NCBI RefSeq assembly: GCF_000143415.4
Contig: NW_003314313.1
Coordinates: 80,418 to 144,417 of the forward strand
Length of the DNA stretch: 64,000 nucleotides
Source of the DNA: Selaginella moellendorffii
Taxonomy: Eukaryota; Streptophyta; Lycopodiopsida; Selaginellales; Selaginellaceae
Reading direction: 5' to 3'
This document shows positions 45,128 through 57,414 of the stretch, in pieces. Under the pieces are notes generated by a model, which did not search any database, was not told the origin of the DNA, and worked only from the letters and a program-made list of their open reading frames with translations. Each line of letters opens with the position of its first letter. Position 1 is the first letter of the stretch. Position numbers and translations under genes: made by a program.

Positions 45128-46726
45128 ATGGCGCGAACAGAGCAGGAGCGCTGTGGATGCGTCACAGGTTTGTGGTCTCTCTTCCGACCAAAAAAGGCGC
45201 ACAAGGGCGACAACAAGGTCCACCCGGAAGCCATGGACGCGGCGGCCTCGAAGCTGAAGGTCCAAGATCGTGTCTGTGAGGCTGTCTCGGGAGAAGCCAT
45301 GGACGCGGCCGCCTTGAAGTTGAAGGAACTCAGGCACGAGGTGAAAATCGTCTTAGAAGCGATACGACAAGAGCGGCCGATCAAGCCGATCAAGCCGGAA
45401 CAAGAGAAGGAGGACGAAGAGGAGAATCAAGAGAAGAAAGTGGAGCAGCTGAAGGAAGAGAAGAAAGCCGTGCAGGTGACCAAGGAGGAGAAAGAAGCCG
45501 ATCAGATGAAGCCGATGAAGCTGGAACAAGAGGAGGAAAACGAAGCCGAGAAGCAGCTGAAGGAAGAGGAGCAAGGTCACAAGGAGCAGCCGCAGTTGGA
45601 ACGAGAGGAGAAGAATCAGCCGAATCAGCCGATCAAGCAAATCAAGCCGATGAAGCAAGAGCAGGAACAGGAGGAGGAGCAGCGGATGAAGCCGATGAAG
45701 CAGCAGCTGGAACAAGAGGAGGAGCAGACGATCAAGCCGATCAAGCAGCCGCTGGAACGGGAAGACGATCAAGAGAAGATGAAGCAGCAGGAGAATGACA
45801 AGCCCAAGCAGGAGGAGCAGCGACCCAAGCCAATTCTACTGCCAGCTGGGGGTCGTCGTCCAGGTATGGCTCCTTTTGCTTCTTGCATTCTTCTTCTACT
45901 GTGACTCACGATGGCCTTCTGGACTTGCAGGTTCCAGGCCGAAGATGGTTCGCTTCTCTTCCTCAGCGGAGGACATTCTTCCCGACGGCACCCGACGGCG
46001 GAGTGAAACCCATCTTAGCGATGGCCGAGGGGGATATGTTGAGTTCACGTATCTCGAAGCTCTCCACAAGGCAAACCGATGGCTAAACCAGAGGGGAAAA
46101 ACCGAGAAGAAGATCCGCAGCTTGGAAGGGGAAAAGCACGAGGAAACAGAAGAGGAGAAGTACGAGGAGAAGTCTTGGAGTGTTAGCGCGCTCCGGATTC
46201 TGATCAGACTCACCGAGCAGCTTTACGAGGAGCTCAACGGCAAATCTAGCGACCGAGAGAGGATCAAGCGAGCGCGGAAGATGATGAGGCTCCAGAAAAT
46301 GCTGGATAGGATCCCGAGTGAGAGGAAACCGTGGAAGAAGCTTCAGTCCGGCGAGGTGGTCTTCGTGAAGGAGGCAAAAGAACTATATGATCGTGCGGGG
46401 AGAGATTTTGTTGCCGAATTCAAGAGGAGACAGGTAAGTTTGATATACCTTCCAGACTCCAGATGGCCGTTTGCTAATAACTTCCGTGTTTGTTGTAGAG
46501 AGCTAGAGTGAACGATGAGTGTTTGTTTTGTCAGAACCATGATGGCGAGAAGATGATTGGCCGGGCTGGAGTGAACTCTAAGGCGACTAGACCCTGGGTT
46601 TACCTGAGAAGAGAACACGAGCAAACTGTTCTAAGCACGTCGAAGAAACGAGAAATGAAGCTGGCTCCAAGCTCGAGAAGTTGGCTGCAAGGATTGGTCA
46701 ATTGGAGGCCAGTGCTCGGACTCTAG
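45128..46726 (+). CDS. Hypothetical Lys/Glu/Gln-rich coiled-coil protein (3 exons)
   Basis: Exons 45128-45863, 45931-46433 and 46499-46726 with GT..AG introns of 67 and 65 nt give 488 residues in frame. The start is ATGGCGCGAACAG. Two related segments near the N-terminus contain EAMDAAA.KLK. Residues about 83-240 are a charged region in which short KP.K units (IKPIK, MKPMK, IKQIKPMK) recur before Glu/Gln-rich runs, suggesting an imperfect repeat and coiled coil. Exon 2 holds a more globular part (YVEFTYLEALHKANRWLNQR; LIRLTEQLYEELNG; KRARKMMRLQKMLDR). Exon 3 ends at a TAG just where another frame would continue a coiled coil (KLEKLAARIGQLEASARTLA), so the present C-terminus may result from a frameshift. 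I do not recognise the family. Confidence 0.65.
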
Positions 46727-49170
46727 CATCGGAGAAGCCAACTATCAAGAGTCAAATCCAGAAGATGGATCTCCAAGCAAGTTGAGCAGCACAGTAGGAG
46801 GCCACTAAAGCTATAGACCAGTTAAGTCGAGAGAAGATCGACCTTCTCGAGGACTCGACTCCAAAGATTTGCAGCTGTCCAAGACGTGAAAGCAGCGCGT
46901 GACGACCGTGTCTCGGGGCTCCAGGCGGAGACGTCCATCACACTTCAGGCGTCTAAACAGGCCAGCGACCAGCCTCCACACTCTTCTAAGTCAAGAGAAG
47001 ATCAATGGATCAAGTTTGACTACACTCTACAGTGTCTGGAGCAAGGAGGGATCTATCTTATCAGCTTTCCAGTCGATGGAGATGAGACAGGAGATACTGC
47101 TGCGGTATAATGTTCACAGCTTGAAGGAATAGTAGCAAGGGAATGACTGCAACGAGATGGTGATAGCAAGAATATGATATAGCTGAAGCTGCTCGTGACG
47201 GTGGGGGTATTTGGATTCACAGAGAGGGCTGCAGAGACTATAAGACAGACTACGCTCGACGTTCTCTGTCATCTGGTAGAGCTCTCTAGTTGACGGAGAC
47301 TTTGAAAACGGGTCAGGGCTGTCCAGGAATGCTCGTACAGCTGCTCGGATGAAAGTATCAGCAAAGAACTCAGTGTCAGATTGCTTCAAGGGAAATCAAA
47401 TCCAAAAGTTGGAGCGGGAAAACTCGGAGCTGTGGCCAAATATGCAAGGAAGTCGAGAACCACAGTAGCAGGTCACTAAAGCGTCAAGTCTGAGCTAGAG
47501 ACCAGTCTCCACAAAGTCGAGAGAAGATCAACGACTGGAATTGAAAGTTTCGGAGCTGTTCCAGATGGTGGCCGAGATGGAGAGTCGAAACCGGCGGTTG
47601 ACGAGGCTCCAGGTGGAGCAGTCGGCTGGAAGTGCAGCAGAGTCCATCAAACTTCGGCATCTAAACAGGCTAGAGACCCGCCTCCACACTCTTCTAAGTC
47701 AAGAGAAGATCAATGGATCAAGTTGGGCTACACTCTACAGTGTCTGGAGCAAGGAGGGATCTATCTTATCGGCTTTCCAGTGGACGGAGATGATTCAGGA
47801 GCGCCTGCTGCGGTAAGGCTGTCCATGATAGTAGCGAGGAACGACGTAAACCAGTGTCAGATGGCTGCAAGATGGCGAGAAGACGATATAGCTGAAGCTG
47901 CTCGTGACTGGGGTTTCAGATGGCTGCGGAGACTATAAGACAGACTACGCTAGACGTTTTCTGTCATCTGGTGGAATGAGGGAAGTGTTCGGACAGGAGT
48001 TCTTGAAGGAGAAGCCCCAGGGGATAATGGCTGACGGAGTCGAATCCGCTGCACGAGGTGGAGCTCTCGGTGAGAGCACGTCGAGAACAGGATGGCGGAG
48101 TTTGGAAGCGCAAAGGCGAGGCTGGAGAAGCAAGTAACTCGCAGCTGATGGAGAGGATCACGGGACTCGAGGCGCTGGAGGAGAGTGAGACGTGCCAGAT
48201 GCAAAGCAAAGCTTTGGTGAGGAGCTCTGAAGGATGAAGAAGACAAGCCGATGAGAGAGCACATGGAGCGCCAAGCTCCAGAGGTTTGATGGATCAGATG
48301 GACGCTACATGCGACAAGAAGGAGCATTTGGCTTTGCAGGAAGCTGTGTTTTTGCATGCTTCCGCTCAAGCTTCTCAGCACGATCAAGGCCTGAAGTGGC
48401 GGAAGCATTCCCTAACTATCAGAGGTTCTAAGCACGTTGAAGAAACGAGAATGGAAGTTTGAGAAGTAACCAGCTCTCGAGAGTCAAATCCAGAACAGAG
48501 GTGCAAGCCAAGTATACTGAAATCTCTGACAGCTCGAGTAGCACAGGGAAGCAGTAGCAAGCCTCCAAAGCGCCAGAGACCAGTCTCCACACTTCTAAGT
48601 CAAGAGAAGATCAACCTCTTCGAGGAGATATCCTCCCTCGACTCCAAAATTTCGTACATATCTTGATCGATCGGGAGATAGCAGATAATTTTGTCAAGAT
48701 CTGGGCTTCTCAAGCGGAGCTCGCCGAGACGGTGGCCGAGATCGGAGCAGTCAGCCAGCCGAGTGGAGCAGAGTCCATCAAACGTTGGCGTGGGAACAGC
48801 GAGATGAAGGAGAAGATGAGATGCCAAGACAGATCAAAGACAAAGCTCTCTAGTTGACGGAAACGGGACGAGAGCTTCAAGCTGTCCAGGATCACTCTTA
48901 CAGGTGCTTGGATGATAGAAGATGATGGCAAGATGATCTCGAACTCGAAGAAACTGCTTGTGGTGGTGGAGCCAGAGGTTCGGCTTGACAAAGACTGAAA
49001 AACGGCTGATGTTTGCCTCTGACATGCGGAGACTACAAGAGCTGGAGCGAACTCTAAGACGAAGCAACAGTCATAAAGACAGAAGATCGGACGAGTTTCA
49101 TGGAACGTGGAAGCTGGTGCAAAGCGATTCAGAGGTTCAATGGCCACCTTTACAATCGAGCAATCTGGAC
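46727..49170 (+). pseudogene. Decayed coiled-coil coding sequence with internal duplication
   Basis: Downstream of the gene the plus strand keeps fragments typical of coiled-coil coding DNA in changing frames (TIKSQIQKMDLQAS; AIDQLSREKIDLLEDS), interrupted by stops. A segment of about 430 bp occurs twice, near 46880-47300 and 47560-47990, sharing gtcaagagaagatcaatgg and ctgaagctgctcgtgac among others. A third weaker match starts at about 48582. It probably represents the former 3' part of the gene at 45128, or a neighbouring paralogue. Confidence 0.5.
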
Positions 49171-51199
49171 TGAGGGTACGTAGAGTCATTCGTTTTTTCC
49201 TCTTCCATTCATTTCATCCGTATTGTTAAACAGAAGAAACAAGCTGCAGCGACACACAAATTGTGATGGTAGCTCCTTTAGTATCAGCAACAAATCCTAT
49301 GGTATTTTTTTTGTTTTTTAATTTTCTCCTCTGGTGGAATATCTTCTGAGCTCCAACTTGGTCCAGATCGTAGGAGGCCGTCTCTTCGAGACTAAATAAA
49401 TAAAACATCTCAGAGACTACGCTAAGGAGCTGCTTATTCTGGCCAACTTGTGAGTATAACCTTGAGAGATTATGTTTCTTTTCTATTTGGAAAATAGTCT
49501 GACTGCCAACTTGGTCCAGATCATAGGAGGCCGCCAGAAGAATATGTAAATGAGGGTGGAGCAGGACTTGAAGCAGCGAAAGATAAAACCAGTGTCAGAG
49601 ATCATAAGAATCGAGCAAGTGGGAATGGAAAAGCGTAAGATGATTTTAAAACTTGGAGACAAAGGGAGCAGGCTGAAACAGCTAAGATCGAGCAGCAAAG
49701 ATTGAGCAGCTTAAAGACGAAAAAATTTCTTAAACCAAGCAGGGGCAGCAGCTTGAAAAATCGAAGTTTTAAGTTCGCCCAGCAACAGCTTCAAAAAGCA
49801 AAGGGGAAGCAGCTAAAGAGCAGTGACAAGATTGATCGAGCAGAGCAGCAGAATAGTTGATAATTTTTTTCATATAATTTTCTTTGATTTAGCTGTAAAA
49901 ATGATGATTTAATGTTCAAATTTATTTCAATCTCCAAAAGGTCCGAGATCCGAATTTGACCCTAGCTGATACCTAGAGCACGCTAGGGCTTGGCGGTGCG
50001 GCTGCTTGGCAAGGCATCCCCCGAAAAACTCGTGAACTTTACCATAGAGTATTTGTCGTGGATCTTCTTGTACGTTCGCAAGGATTCCTGATAAGTTTGT
50101 CCTCATAACTTGATAAGAAAATGGAAAAACAAACAGGAAAATAAGATTCTTACGTAGTTTGGATAGCGAAGGTGTTCGACTTTCTAACCCGAGAACACGA
50201 CACCACGTTAGAGCAAGAACTCAGGAGCTAATATGTACGCACCTCCAGTTATTCCATATGGTATAAAGCCATTTGACTTGGTCTAGAAGGTCTGAAAAGG
50301 CTTGCCCCGTCAGGTTTTACCTCCTTCCAGACTGTCAAAGTTGTTAATGGGAAAAAACTAAATTTCTGCATGTCTCGAACAATAAAACTTGTAAGATTGC
50401 TGGACGTGAGCATCAAAGAAAGCTTCAAATCGTGAATGAGAGTACCCTCCACAAAGTCGAGCTGAGCAGACGAGAAGCCCTACATGTGGAGTCCCGGAAA
50501 AGTCTTGACAAAGCCTGGAGTAACAATTGGCGAGAGACTTGCCTTCACCTCTGCAATTTCTTGCACTTTTTTTGATAGATAGATCAGCATCTTTGCCGAT
50601 CTGATAGATCAGATCGGCAACAATTTACCAGCCTCCACACACAAGCACTCTTTTAGATACTGTAGTAGAAACACTTGTCTTCATTTGGTTATTATAAATA
50701 AAAGTTCCTACTGATTGAATTGAACATTTTCCATATTTTAATTTGATTATTAATTTATTCCTTTTACTCTTTACATTAAGCCTTTGACATTTTTCTTTAT
50801 TTAGTTTTTATGTTGCAAGCTTTTTTTTTTATGGGTTCTTAAAATCTATGAAATTAGTTCATAAAGAATAATACAATGTCTTACTACAAGAATGCTAATA
50901 TTTCAAGCAATTGTTATTTGTAATAAAGTTTTATTACTTTCACTATTATATGTTTTTTGAGAAACTATTATATATTAATATATATTTAGTTACAGACACA
51001 ATATAAAGGTATTCTTAAAACATAATACCAGACTGGTTTAGAACTACTAGATTTTTTACAATTGCATTAGCTGATGGTAATATATATTTTATCTAAAAAA
51101 ATATTGAACTGATGATATTTGAAAATTCTCAACAACATACTTAAAAGAATTACAATTAAAGGTGGAAGAAAAGTGTCAACATTAATCAATAATATTATA
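49171..51199. other. Mostly non-coding DNA
   Basis: The first 700 bp keep weak coiled-coil-like fragments and a short duplication (acttggtccagatc(g/a)tagg near 49356 and 49511). The rest is AT-rich. A near-perfect palindrome lies at 50593-50620. Confidence 0.4.
50593..50620. repeat. Perfect 13-bp-arm palindrome
   Basis: ttgccgatctgat and atcagatcggcaa are exact reverse complements around AG. It may form a stem-loop or be a protein-binding site; no neighbouring gene explains it. Confidence 0.85.
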
Positions 51200-51659
51200 C
51201 CGATGGGGGCTTTGGTTTGTACTTAGGAACTGCTTGAAGGACTGATTCCACTTCGGTTTGTTCAACTTTGTTCGGTCCCACCTCAGTCCCCACCGAAGGG
51301 TCCACACCTCTTGCGCTGCTAGCATCTGCAAACTTTCATTTTTACTTCTGCTTCTTGTCACGTTTTATCTTGCATATGAGAGTCTCTAGTAAAGCATTGG
51401 TCTATGCCAATTGTCCTTCTAAAACGTCTAATCGAGCCTTGGATGACCAAACCTCACCATTAGACTCCTATTTAGAAGTTTCCTCACTGGAGTCCTTCTC
51501 ATGCAAAAATTCTTCATCCATTGTTTTTTGTTGGACCAAAGGCTCTAGCTCTGAAGGATGTTTCGCCTCTACCTTAGTTCTTTTACGCCTTGCCTTTGCC
51601 TTCTCTCAGCAATCTGCTTTTATCCTTTACTAGAATTGAGGAAAGACTTTGATACCAAA
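51200..51659 (-). pseudogene. Family A gag N-terminus remnant and primer site
   Basis: Aligns with 34590-35057, from gggggctttggtttgtactt to the primer site (tttgataccaaa, 51648-51659), with many substitutions. Only the first part of gag survives, so the rest of this element was lost before 51200. Confidence 0.75.
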
Positions 51660-51660
51660 T

Positions 51661-52260
51661 TGTAAGACACAAATTTTTTCCTTTCCAATTTGCTAGTTTA
51701 TTTTGTTTATTTGACCTCTACGACTTTAGCCTTCGTTAAGTTCCTGTGCCAAGGTTCCTGCCTATTGTACCAGCTTCTACTTGGTCCTACTTGGTTTTAG
51801 CAACTCACTACACAAGCAATTGAATGTTAGCCATCCATCCACGGATTCCCAAATTCCTTTCCAATCCCCCTCCTTGGGTTAAACTGGATTTAAGGTTCAG
51901 TTACACTCACACAAGCAGCCAAACACACCATGCCTCTAGATTCCTAATATCCCTTGGTACAATAAGGCTTTATCATAGGACCCTTTAAATCCTAAGCCTT
52001 GGGTGCAATATTTGCTCTGGGACATCAGGGGGAAACACTGTGGCCTAAAGGCTTGGTATAGGTACTTTTACTCCTCCACTTTCATCCTAAAAGGAAGGCC
52101 CAAGCCCCTAGGATGTGCAAAGACTAATGAGTCATAAGGTATTTAAATGGGGCACCACTCCACATGAGCCAGAAGCACCGCAATTGGTTTCCCTTTTGGG
52201 ATTGAGAGCTGCTCTTGAGCACTTCCTTGGGTGGCCCCTCCGGCACCACCCGAGTCCATG
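51661..52260 (-). repeat. Old family A LTR, first segment
   Basis: Begins TGTAAGACACAAATT and matches 35059-35655. Interrupted at 52261 by the TRIM. Further segments of the same LTR are 54667-54831 and about 58757-58878. Confidence 0.85.
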
Positions 52261-54661
52261 TGTAAGCTCCTGGATTTGGACTTCCCGGGAGGTCACCTAG
52301 CCCAGTACTATTCAAACCCAAGGATGCTTAACCCCAAATATCCCAATACCCTTAACCGATTGGAAAACGGGGTGCACTCTTGTTCATGGGCCCTTTCCTT
52401 CTATATTTGAACCCCATGGATCGTCTCTCAAGTCATTCCCTTTAGTTGCTTACAATCTATCACGCTTCTCTGCAAGTTCACTGTAAGCGACTAAATTTTC
52501 CATTCTACTTTAGTCACTTAACCACACCTCTGACCACTTGGAGGAGTCTCATTCACTACCTCCATAAGTCCAATCCAGGACTTGGGACTTGCTAGCCCCG
52601 AGAATGGCATCCATGCCACTCAACACTTGCACTTGGTCCAAGTGCTCCACGTGTCCGATCCCATGACCGACACTCAAAGGTACCACCGACATAGCAGCCC
52701 GTTACGCTAAGGCCATGCCCAATCACCTTTGCCACACTGGTAGTCCAATACCACTTGCATCACCGTCTTGGCTCTCCAAGACTAGGCAAACCATCCGTGA
52801 GTGGTCATCTCAGATCCACTCCTTAGCATCCTTAGGATGCCCACCGACAAGGGGAATAGCCTTCCCCAATATCCCTCTGTCTGTCCCCACTAAGTCCCTT
52901 TCTGCCCCTGGCCGTGTTTGCCAACACTGCCACTGGATCGAGACCCACAGGCCCGACCACTAAGTCCCACAGTCCTCTGGGACTTCCTCACCACACAACT
53001 GTGTCCTTGGTCACTACCCCAGAGGACTGCTCCTCTTCCTTTCCACAGTCTGGGCTTTTGGGACAACATTTCGGAACACCGTGGCCTTACACGAGCCACC
53101 TGGGTACTCTCCTCGCCTTCTGCCCTTGGGTGCTCTAGCCATGGGCTTAGAGCGGGTTCCGTTGAGCCACACCAGGTATCCAAGTAGGTAGTGCCACCCA
53201 CACTTGGACTGGGAGCATCGGCTAGTCGATCTCCCGGGGGAACTAGAGCCGGCTCTTGAACACTTCACCAAGCTACCGCTTGTCGGTCCGTGTTCACTTT
53301 AGTCTTGGACTTCCCAGTGGGCAGCTCATCACCCAACACTGGGTCCGGCCTTCCTGGGCCAAACTGGCCTTTCCTGGCCAAACTGGCTCCACTGCAGTCC
53401 TCCCCCTTACTATACTTTTGGAGCTCACCAAACCCCCCAGGGTCTGGGAGACGAACGCTTTGGGCTTTCACCCTCTCAGACTCGAACTCGGACTCGGACT
53501 CGGACTCGGACTCGGACTCGGACTCGGACTCGGACTCGGGCTCGGGCTCGGTCTAGACCTCGGCCTCGGTCTCGTTCTCGGTCCCGATCTCGGTCTCGGT
53601 CTCGGTCTAGGTCTTGGTCCTGGTCTCGGTCTCGACTTCGGACTCCATCTCGGACTCCATCTCGGACTCCATCTCAGACTCCATCTCGGACTCCATCTCG
53701 GACTCCATCTCGGGTCCATCTCGGACTCCATTTCGGGTCCATCTCGGACTCCATCTCGGGTCCATCTCGGACTCCATCTCGGGTCCATCTCGGACTCCAT
53801 CTCGGACTCCATTTCGGGTCCATCTCGAGTCCACCTCGGACTCCATTTCGGGTCCATCTCGGACTCCATCTCGGGTCCATCTCGGACTCCATCTCGGACT
53901 CCATTTCGGGTCCATCTCGGGTCCACCTCGGACTCCATCTCGGGTCCATCTCGGACTCCACTTTGGACTCCAACTCGGGTCCATCTCGGACTCCACTTCG
54001 GACTCCAACTCGGGTCCATCTCGGACTCCACTTCGGACTCCAACTCGAGTCCATCTCGGACACTTCCACGTGTCATGTGTTGGTCCATTTGGGTCCCTTT
54101 TTGGAGCCTCACTTTTTGCTCGCTTCGTGCTCGTTCCTCGAGCACTTCTTTGGGAGTTCCACTCCCGCTCTTGACTTTTCAAGTCGGAGCTTTTGGTCCA
54201 AACGTGTTACGCTCGTTTGGCTCTCGCTTCAGCCACTACCACGTGGCACCCTTTCCGGCTCCACTTTGGGGCCTATGGATTTTGTGTCTCACATTCACAC
54301 CCTCGTGAACGGAAGCTGAGAGCCATAGCTCTCCCAAGAGCCCCGCTCTCTTGACACCTTACCCCTTAGGTCGAGCCCAGCGGGAGTAAACTAGACCAGC
54401 CAGATGTCAATCAACATGTGGTGTGATTCCCCTAGCCAACCAACAGAGTCAGACCTGAGACCCCTCTGATACCAAATGTAAGCTCCTGGGTTTGGACTTC
54501 CCGGGAGCCCAGTACTATTCAAACCCAAGGACACTTAACCCCAAATATCCCAAGACCCTTAACCGATTGGAAAAGGGGGTGCACTCTTGTTCATAGGCCC
54601 TTTCCCTCTATATTTGAACCCTATGGATCGTCTCTCAAGTCGTTCCCTTTGGTTGTTTACA
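52261..54661 (-). mobile_element. TRIM copy 2, interrupted by a family C solo LTR
   Basis: LTRs 52261-52454 and 54477-54661, a primer-site complement next to the right LTR (ctctgataccaaa, 54464-54476), and a perfect duplication CCATG (52256-52260 and 54662-54666). The interior is split at 52482-54293. Same family and orientation as 6077-6668, with a better kept primer site. Confidence 0.88.
52482..54293 (-). repeat. Family C solo LTR inside the TRIM
   Basis: 1812 bp from TGTAAGCGACT to TTGTGTCTCACA, with a perfect duplication TTCAC (52477-52481 and 54294-54298). Holds the shared module (about 53400-53475) and a long gactcg / ggactccatctc array (about 53475-54060). Long open frames across the array are low-complexity artefacts. 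Confidence 0.92.
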
Positions 54662-54666
54662 CCATG

Positions 54667-54831
54667 CTTACTCCCACCCAAGGCTCTTAAGCTTCAGTCT
54701 CAACCTCAAGTCAATTTGAAAGCACTACTACAAAGTTCCTTCAAGATTTATTTCTAGACCTCATTATCCTTATTATACTTTTGGAACCCTCTACAGCCTC
54801 CTCCCTTTGGGCTTTCACCCCATTACCTATA
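54667..54831 (-). repeat. Old family A LTR, second segment
   Basis: Continues the LTR cut at 52260 (cttactcccacccaagg ... gggctttcacccc). Cut again at 54832 by a family C solo LTR. Confidence 0.8.
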
Positions 54832-55158
54832 TGTGAGACACAAAATCCCTAGGCCCCAAAGTGGAGCCGGAAGGGTGCCACGTGGTAGTGGCCGAAGCGA
54901 AAGCCAAACGAGCATAACATGTTTGGACTAAAAGCTCCGACTTGAAAGGTCGAGAGCGGGAGTGGAACTCCAAACAAAGTGCTCGAGGAATAAGCATGAA
55001 GCGAGCAATAAGCGAGGCTCCAAAAAGGGACCCAAAAGGACCTAGGATGGAGTCCGAGATGGACCGAGATGGACCGAGACGGAGTTTGAGATGGACCGAG
55101 ATGGAGTCCGAGATGGACCCAAGATGGGACCTGAGATGGAGTCTGAGATGGACCCGAG

Positions 55159-57414
55159 TGTAAGCGACTAATTTTTCCATTCTACTTTAGTCACTTAACC
55201 ACACCTTTGACCACTTGGAGGGGTCTCACTCACCACCTCTTTAAGTCCAATTCAGGACTTGGGACTTGCTAGCCCCGAGAATGGCATCCATGCCACTCAT
55301 CCCTTGCACTTAGTCCAAGTGCTCCACGTGTCCGGTCCCAAGACCGACACCCCAAGGTACCACTGACATACCAGCCTGTTACGCTAAGGCCATGCCCCTT
55401 TACCTTGGTCATACCGGTGGTCTAACCCCACCTGCATCAAAATCCCGTCTCTCAAGGACTGGACCATTTGTCCATGAGTGATCATTCCAGATTCACTCCT
55501 TAGCATCCTTAGGATGCCCACAGACCTGGGGAATTGCCTTCCCCAAAGTCCCTTTGTCAGTTCCTACCAAGTCCCTTTCTGCCCTTGGCCGTGTTTGCCA
55601 ACACTGCCACTGGATCGAGGCCCACAGGCCCGACCCCTAAGTCCCACGGTCCTCTGGGACTTCCTCACCACACGACTGTGTCCTTGGTCACTACCCCAGA
55701 GGATTGCTCTTCTTCCTTTCCACAGTCTGGGCCTTTGGGACAACATTTCGGAACACCGTGGCCTTACGCGAGCCACCTGGGTACTCTCCCCACCTTTCAC
55801 CTTTAGGTGCTCTAGCCATGGGCTTAGAGCGAGGTTCCGTTGAGCCATGCCTTGGTATCCAAGTAGGTAGTGCCACCCACACTTGGACTGGGAGCATCGG
55901 CCAGTCGATCTCCCGGGGGAACTAGAGTCGGCTCTTGAACACTTCACCAAGCTACCCCGCTTGTCGGTCCGTATTCACTCTAGTCTTGGACTTCCCAGTG
56001 GTCAGTTCATCATCCAACACTGGGTCTGGCCTTCCTGGGCCAAACTGGCCTTTCCTGGCCAAACTGGCTCCACTGCAGTCCTCCCCCTCACTATACTTTT
56101 GGAGCTCACCAAACCCCTCAGGGTTTGGGAGACGAACGCTTTGGGCTTTCACCCTCTCAGACTCGAACTCGGACTCGGACTCGGACTCGGACTCGGACTC
56201 GGACTCGGACTCAGACTTGGACTCAGACTCGGACTCGGACTCGGACTCGGGCTCGGACTCGGTCTCAGCCTTGGCCTCGGTCCCGGTCTCGGTCCCGGTC
56301 TCGGTCCCGGTCTCGGTCTCGGTCTCGGTCTCGGTCCCGGTCTCGGTCTCGACCTCGGACTCCATCTCGGGTCCTTCTCGGATTCCATCTCGGACTCCAT
56401 CTCGGGCTCCGTCTCGGTCCATCTCGGACTCCATCTCGAACTCCATCTCGGGCTCCGTCTCGGTCCATCTCGGACTCCATCTTGGGTCCATCTCAGACTC
56501 CGTCTCGGTCCACCTCGGACTCCATCTCNNNNNNNNNNNNNNNNNNNNNNNNNNNNNNNNNNNNNNNNNNNNNNNNNNNNNNNNNNNNNNNNNNNNNNNN
56601 NNNNNNNNNNNNNNNNNNNNNNNNNNNNNNNNNNNNNNNNNNNNNNNNNNNNNNNNNNNNNNNNNNNNNNNNNNNNNNNNNNNNNNNNNNNNNNNNNNNN
56701 NNNNNNNNNNNNNNNNNNNNNNNNNNNNNNNNNNNNNNNNNNNNNNNNNNNNNNNNNNNNNNNNNNNNNNNNNNNNNNNNNNNNNNNNNNNNNNNNNNNN
56801 NNNNNNNNNNNNNNNNNNNNNNNNNNNNNNNNNNNNNNNNNNNNNNNNNNNNNNNNNNNNNNNNNNNNNNNNNNNNNNNNNNNNNNNNNNNNNNNNNNNN
56901 NNNNNNNNNNNNNNNNNNNNNNNNNNNNNNNNNNNNNNNNNNNNNNNNNNNNNNNNNNNNNNNNNNNNNNNNNNNNNNNNNNNNNNNNNNNNNNNNNNNN
57001 NNNNNNNTCCATCTTCTAGGTCATCTCGGACTTTGTCTCGGTCCCCTCGGACTCCACTTTAGTGCACCTCGGACTCCATATCGGACTCCATCTCGGACTC
57101 CACTTCGGACTCCATATCGGACTCCACTTCGGGTCCATCTCGGACTCCAACTAGGGTCCGTCTTGGACTCTATCTCGGGCACTTCCACGTGTCATGTGTT
57201 GGTCCTTTTTGGGTCCCTTTTTGGAGCCTTGCTTATTGCTCGCTTTGTGCTCGCTCCTTGAGCACTTTGTTGGGAGTTCCACTCCCGCTCTCGACCTTCC
57301 AAGTTAGAGCTTTTAGTCCAAACGTTTTACACTCGTTTGGGCTTTCACTTCGGCCACTACCACGTGGCACCCTTTCTGGCTCCACTTTGGGGCCTAGGGA
57401 TTTTGTGTCTCACA
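55159..57414 (-). repeat. Nested family C solo LTR with assembly gap
   Basis: Begins TGTAAGCGACTAATT and ends TTGTGTCTCACA, with a perfect duplication CCGAG (55154-55158 and 57415-57419) made from the array of the host LTR. The gap 56529-57007 falls in its own tandem array, so the true length is unknown. Confidence 0.9.
56529..57007. other. Assembly gap (Ns)
   Basis: 479 undetermined bases inside a tandem array; reading frames across it mean nothing. Confidence 1.

Noticed and set aside
53475-54060. Regularly spaced repeats resembling a CRISPR array
   Set aside because: Units are contiguous without unique spacers, inside a plant LTR.
53256-54308. Frames of up to 350 codons encoding Gly-Leu or Ser-Asp or Trp-Ser-Pro-Arg repeats
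   Set aside because: They lie in the tandem array of a family C solo LTR with target duplications; the protein repeats mirror the 6- and 12-bp DNA units.
55883-57261. Frames of about 375 codons in several phases
   Set aside because: They run through 479 Ns and the tandem array of a nested LTR.
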